Shown piece after piece: positions 1 to 3,500 of a stretch of DNA of 5,858 bases. The stretch spans positions 1-5,858 of the forward strand of contig JAISVY010000005.1 in assembly GCA_031271325.1 (NCBI GenBank). Reading direction: 5' to 3'. This stretch comes from Oscillospiraceae bacterium. Lineage in GTDB: Bacteria; Bacillota; Clostridia; Oscillospirales; UBA929. The first letter of the stretch is position 1, and each line of letters opens with the position of its first letter. The notes beneath the pieces were generated by a model. That model searched no databases. It was not told the origin of the DNA and saw only the letters and a list, made by a program, of their open reading frames with translations. The translations under genes were made by a program, and so were the position numbers.

Positions 1-552
1 GGAATCGCCCTCATCGACGACAGCGGGAGCTACCCGAAGCTGAAATACATCTTCGACGTGGGCGACACCGAGCCGTCCCTCTACAAAGCCCGCCCGGTAA
101 AGCTGTGGGAAATGCGGCATGAGCATAAGGCGACGGTTCTCGCCGAACTCGCGAAGAATTATGAGGACGTTTCGGAGGACGGTTCCCTCGCGGACACCTT
201 CCGCGGCATTGCAAGGCAGCTTGCTTCGGAGTATTATGGGGACAACCGCCGCGAAATCCTCTACCGTTCGGAAAACAGCCCGCTGGAGCCGCCCGCCGCG
301 TATGACTTCGCCGGGACGCTGATTGAGGAAGCGGACGATACCGCGCTCCGTGCGGCGTTTGAGGAAACCCTCGCCAGTAGCGTAGCGTATACCGTGATGG
401 CGCGGTGCGGCATCGACCCCGCAGAAGTTTTGGACGAGGAAGATTTTCAGGGCGTTACCGACTTCAATACGGCGGATATGGCCAACGCCCTCGGCGTCGC
501 GTCCAGCAATCTGTCCGAACAGGTTTTGCGGGACATCGAAATCACCATCCGA
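1..552 (+). other. ArdC/LtrC-like N-terminal region of the giant protein (C-terminal part only)
   Basis: Residues 1-184 form a folded, mixed alpha/beta-looking region. Recognisable blocks are KLKYIFDVGDTEP (13-25), a KLWEM block near 34-38, and SSVAYTVMARCGIDP (126-140), followed by DFNTADMANALGVASSNLSE. The same succession (KYVFDVSDT, PLWQM, SSVAYMLLTRCG, FDFNT, then ISE) is what I recall from the N-terminal part of large ICE proteins of gut Clostridia labelled LtrC-like or ArdC-like. ArdC-type proteins are antirestriction factors that bind single-stranded DNA and often carry a zinc-metallopeptidase HExxH motif. No HExxH is present in the visible part, so the catalytic or DNA-binding section either lies upstream or is absent. 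Residues 142-184, ending in a helical IEITIRKVERV stretch, lead directly into the low-complexity linker. The family assignment rests on recalled similarity, not a search. Confidence 0.5.
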
Positions 553-3500
553 AAAGTTGAGCGTGTACATCACGCCGAAAGGAGCGAAAACAGCCATGAC
601 CGAAGCAATACCGCTGACCTACACGCAGGCCGGGGATTATCTGCTCCCCAACATACGGCTGAACGAACCGCCGAGGGAACTGACAGAGCCGCTGGGCAGG
701 TACGGGAGGATGAGGAAAGCGTTTCTGAAGGAACACCGCCCGATAACCTACAGTCGCCTGCTGCTGACCGAGAAGCTGTTCCCGCACCTGCGGGAGGTGG
801 AAGCGTCGTCGGCGGCGAGGATGGAGCAGGTGATGACCGCCCTGACGGAGAGGAACACCCTGCCAGACAAAGCGACAGACCCGATGGGCTGGACGGCGGC
901 GATGAACGCGCTGAAAGCCCAAGCGGAGGAGATGGTTCTGAACGAACTGATATACAGCGATTAGACGGAGATGAGCCGCCGCCCGGACAGGGCGGCGGCT
1001 CCGCTTTACCCGCAGAACCGCCCGCGCCCTTTTCCCAACTTGGGAAAAGCTCCATCGCCGCGCTGCTGTCAGCCTCGACCATAACAATGGACGAGGTTGA
1101 CGCTATTTTACGGGACGGCGGCAACTTGGACGACCATTACCTGACCGTCCTCCCCTCCGAATCCCGGAGCGCCCTGCGGATCGCGGCGCGGTTCGCGAAG
1201 GGGCTGGAGGGGAACGCCGACTTCCTCCGGGACGAATACCTGTTGGGGCGGCACGGGCACAGCTTTGCCGAGAGCGGAAAAGGCTTCAGCTTCGGAAACC
1301 GCAATGTCTGCGCGTGGTACACCGCCGAGGGCGTCGAGCTTGCCATAGGAACCACCGCGCATAACAACCTCCACCGGGTACTGATACCGTGGGAGGACGC
1401 CGCCGCCCGGATAGACGAACTGATGCGCGAGGGGCGGTATGTCTCCAACGCCGCCTATGAACTCGCCCTCGAATATGAGCGAATCGGGCTTGCCGACGAG
1501 CTGTGGACTTTCTACCGCGACGATATGCACGATATGCCGAAGGAATGGAAATCGGAACACGGCGGACACCCGGAGGATATTGAGCTTATCAAGTCCTTGC
1601 TGGCGGACGCGGACAAAAGGCAGGCTATTCACGACCGATTGGAAGCCGACGTAACCGAATGGCGCAACGACCCGGAGCGGCGGTCTTACCACAACCCCGC
1701 GCGCACCCTCGCCAACATGAAAGCGGCGATGCGCCCGCCCGTTATCCCTCCCGGCGGCGGTTCCGTCCCCGAAAAGAAGTTTTCCTACTTCTTCACGCAG
1801 GACGAAATAGACGCGCTGCTGACACGCGGCGGCAGCTATCACGAGGGTAAGCTGCGCTTCCTCTCGTTTCTGCTCGGCGACCATGACGAAAAGGAAAAGC
1901 TAGACTTTTTCAAATGGGAATACGGTCACGGCGGCGGCACATGGGGGTATACCAACGGTTGGTACAACGCGGAGCCGGGCAAGGGCGTCACCCTCCAACG
2001 GGGCAATTTGAGTAAGCCCGACGTTGAAATCACCATGAAATGGCCTGCGGTCGTAAGGCGCACCGAACAGCTTGTCCGGGAGGGGCGCTACGCGACCCGC
2101 GCCGAGCTTGACTATATCCCAAGATATGAAAAGCTGATGCTCATTCGGTCTGTCAACAATTTCTACGCCAACCTGCCCGATGATTACGAGCGCCCGTTTC
2201 CGGGAACGACAGACTACTCCCATAACGCCTTCCGCGACGAAGACGGCAACAGGACGCTGGACTTCACCTATCCCCACGAAGCCGAGTGGCAGGCCATAGA
2301 CGATTTCCTCGGCGACGCCGGGCGCGTTGACAGGGTTCTCGCGCAGATGGAGAAGGTTTTCGTAAACACGCCGGAGGAAGACCGGTTCTATGACGCTCGC
2401 CGCGCCGGGTTTACGAACCTTGACGCCTACCGGCAGGGGACGTTTTCCCTGTTTCCCGGACTGGAGAACCTGCCCGACCCCGAAACGGCAAGGGCGCGGA
2501 GAATCGCGCCACCGGCGTCGCCCCGCCGCGAACTGGTAGAGGATTTGCGGGATTCGCCCTTCGGCGCTTTCCCGGACGAAATACCGCAGAAGGTGGAGCA
2601 GATTTCCCTCTTTGACCTCGGCGCATTCCCAAAACTGCCAGGGGTTGAGGAACAGCGGGCGAGAATCGGCCAAACCCTCCGGCAGGAAGCCGCCGAATCA
2701 GAGTCCCCACATGACCTGTCGCGCGGGGTGAGCATTCAGGCGGCTTCCGCTTTGGAGCGGGACGGCGTTGACGCGGTTTTGCTTGACATTACCATTTCCG
2801 AAAAAAGCGCCATCGCGGAACAGTTCGCCGACAATCCGCGCTCCCGCGACGCTGTGAATCTGGTCAAAGAGATTTACGGCGACGCGCTGACCATTCCTGT
2901 GTCGCAGGCGGTTAAGCGCATCACGGAGCTTCTCGCGGAGGGCGCGTTTGCTACCGCCGACCCATATACCCTATTTGAACAGGTGCGGGATGAGATGTCC
3001 GAGCGCGGGTATTCTCTCTCCGGCGAAGTAATTGAGGACGCCATCAACACCTACAACAGCAGAAACGGCAAAGGCGGCGTTCTGGATGTCGCGGATTTTA
3101 TCGAGGACATCATGGAAAACCCCGGATTTGTGGAAGAAGCCACCGTATCCGAACCGCAGGCGCAAGCCGCGCTGACGCTGTACAGAGCCGGTGACTTCTA
3201 TGAGTTTCGCGGTTTAGCCGCCGAAACCGTCGCCGCGTTCCTTGAAGCCGATACGGTCTGGCGCGGCGGCGAGAGCGTATACGGCTTTCCGGCGCACAGG
3301 CTGGCGGAAATCGGGCAAAGGCTCGCCGAAGCCGGTTATACGGTATCCCTGTTTGAGGAACCGAAGCGCCCTTACCAAGCCGGGGACACCGTTTGGCTGG
3401 ACAACCGCGAGTTTCGGATTGAGTCCATCGGCGGCCAATACAAGGTGTCGGACGACCTTGACCGCAGATTCGGCGCATACGGGCGGAGCATAACGCTGAT

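Larger units (their letters stand above)
556..1029 (+). other. Overprinted, probably disordered linker of the giant protein
   Basis: Residues 186-343 consist almost only of G, D, E, R, A, P, S, T and Q. They contain no Phe, Trp, Tyr, Cys, Lys or Met in 158 residues, while the regions on both sides are normal globular sequence. The segment coincides with the tnpV gene in frame 2 plus its flanking signals. The phase explains the composition: the third codon position of tnpV is the first codon position of the giant frame. A GC-rich wobble in tnpV therefore forces codons starting with G or C in the giant frame. All six missing residues have codons starting with T or A. The linker is thus a by-product of another gene's coding sequence and probably acts only as a flexible spacer (inference). 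Part of it encodes PPPGQGGG, the translation of the hairpin at 973-1001. Confidence 0.85.

Noticed and set aside
1..552. Zinc metallopeptidase HExxH motif of ArdC
   Set aside because: No HExxH appears in the visible N-terminal region; if present it is upstream of the window.
557..595. TTG at 557 as the tnpV start, adding 13 residues
   Set aside because: There is no ribosome binding site before it. The ATG at 596 has AAAGGAG at good spacing and gives the usual family length.
540..1030. A frameshift or assembly error, with tnpV a separate gene between two giant-gene halves
   Set aside because: Frame 1 is open through the whole segment and is in phase with recognisable sequence on both sides. 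The frame-2 gene has its own start and stop, so no shift is needed to explain either.
542..1124. Two long - strand frames opposite tnpV
   Set aside because: They are low-complexity (Ser/Pro or Arg-rich) translations with no recognisable motif, which arise because two + frames are already coding and GC-rich here.
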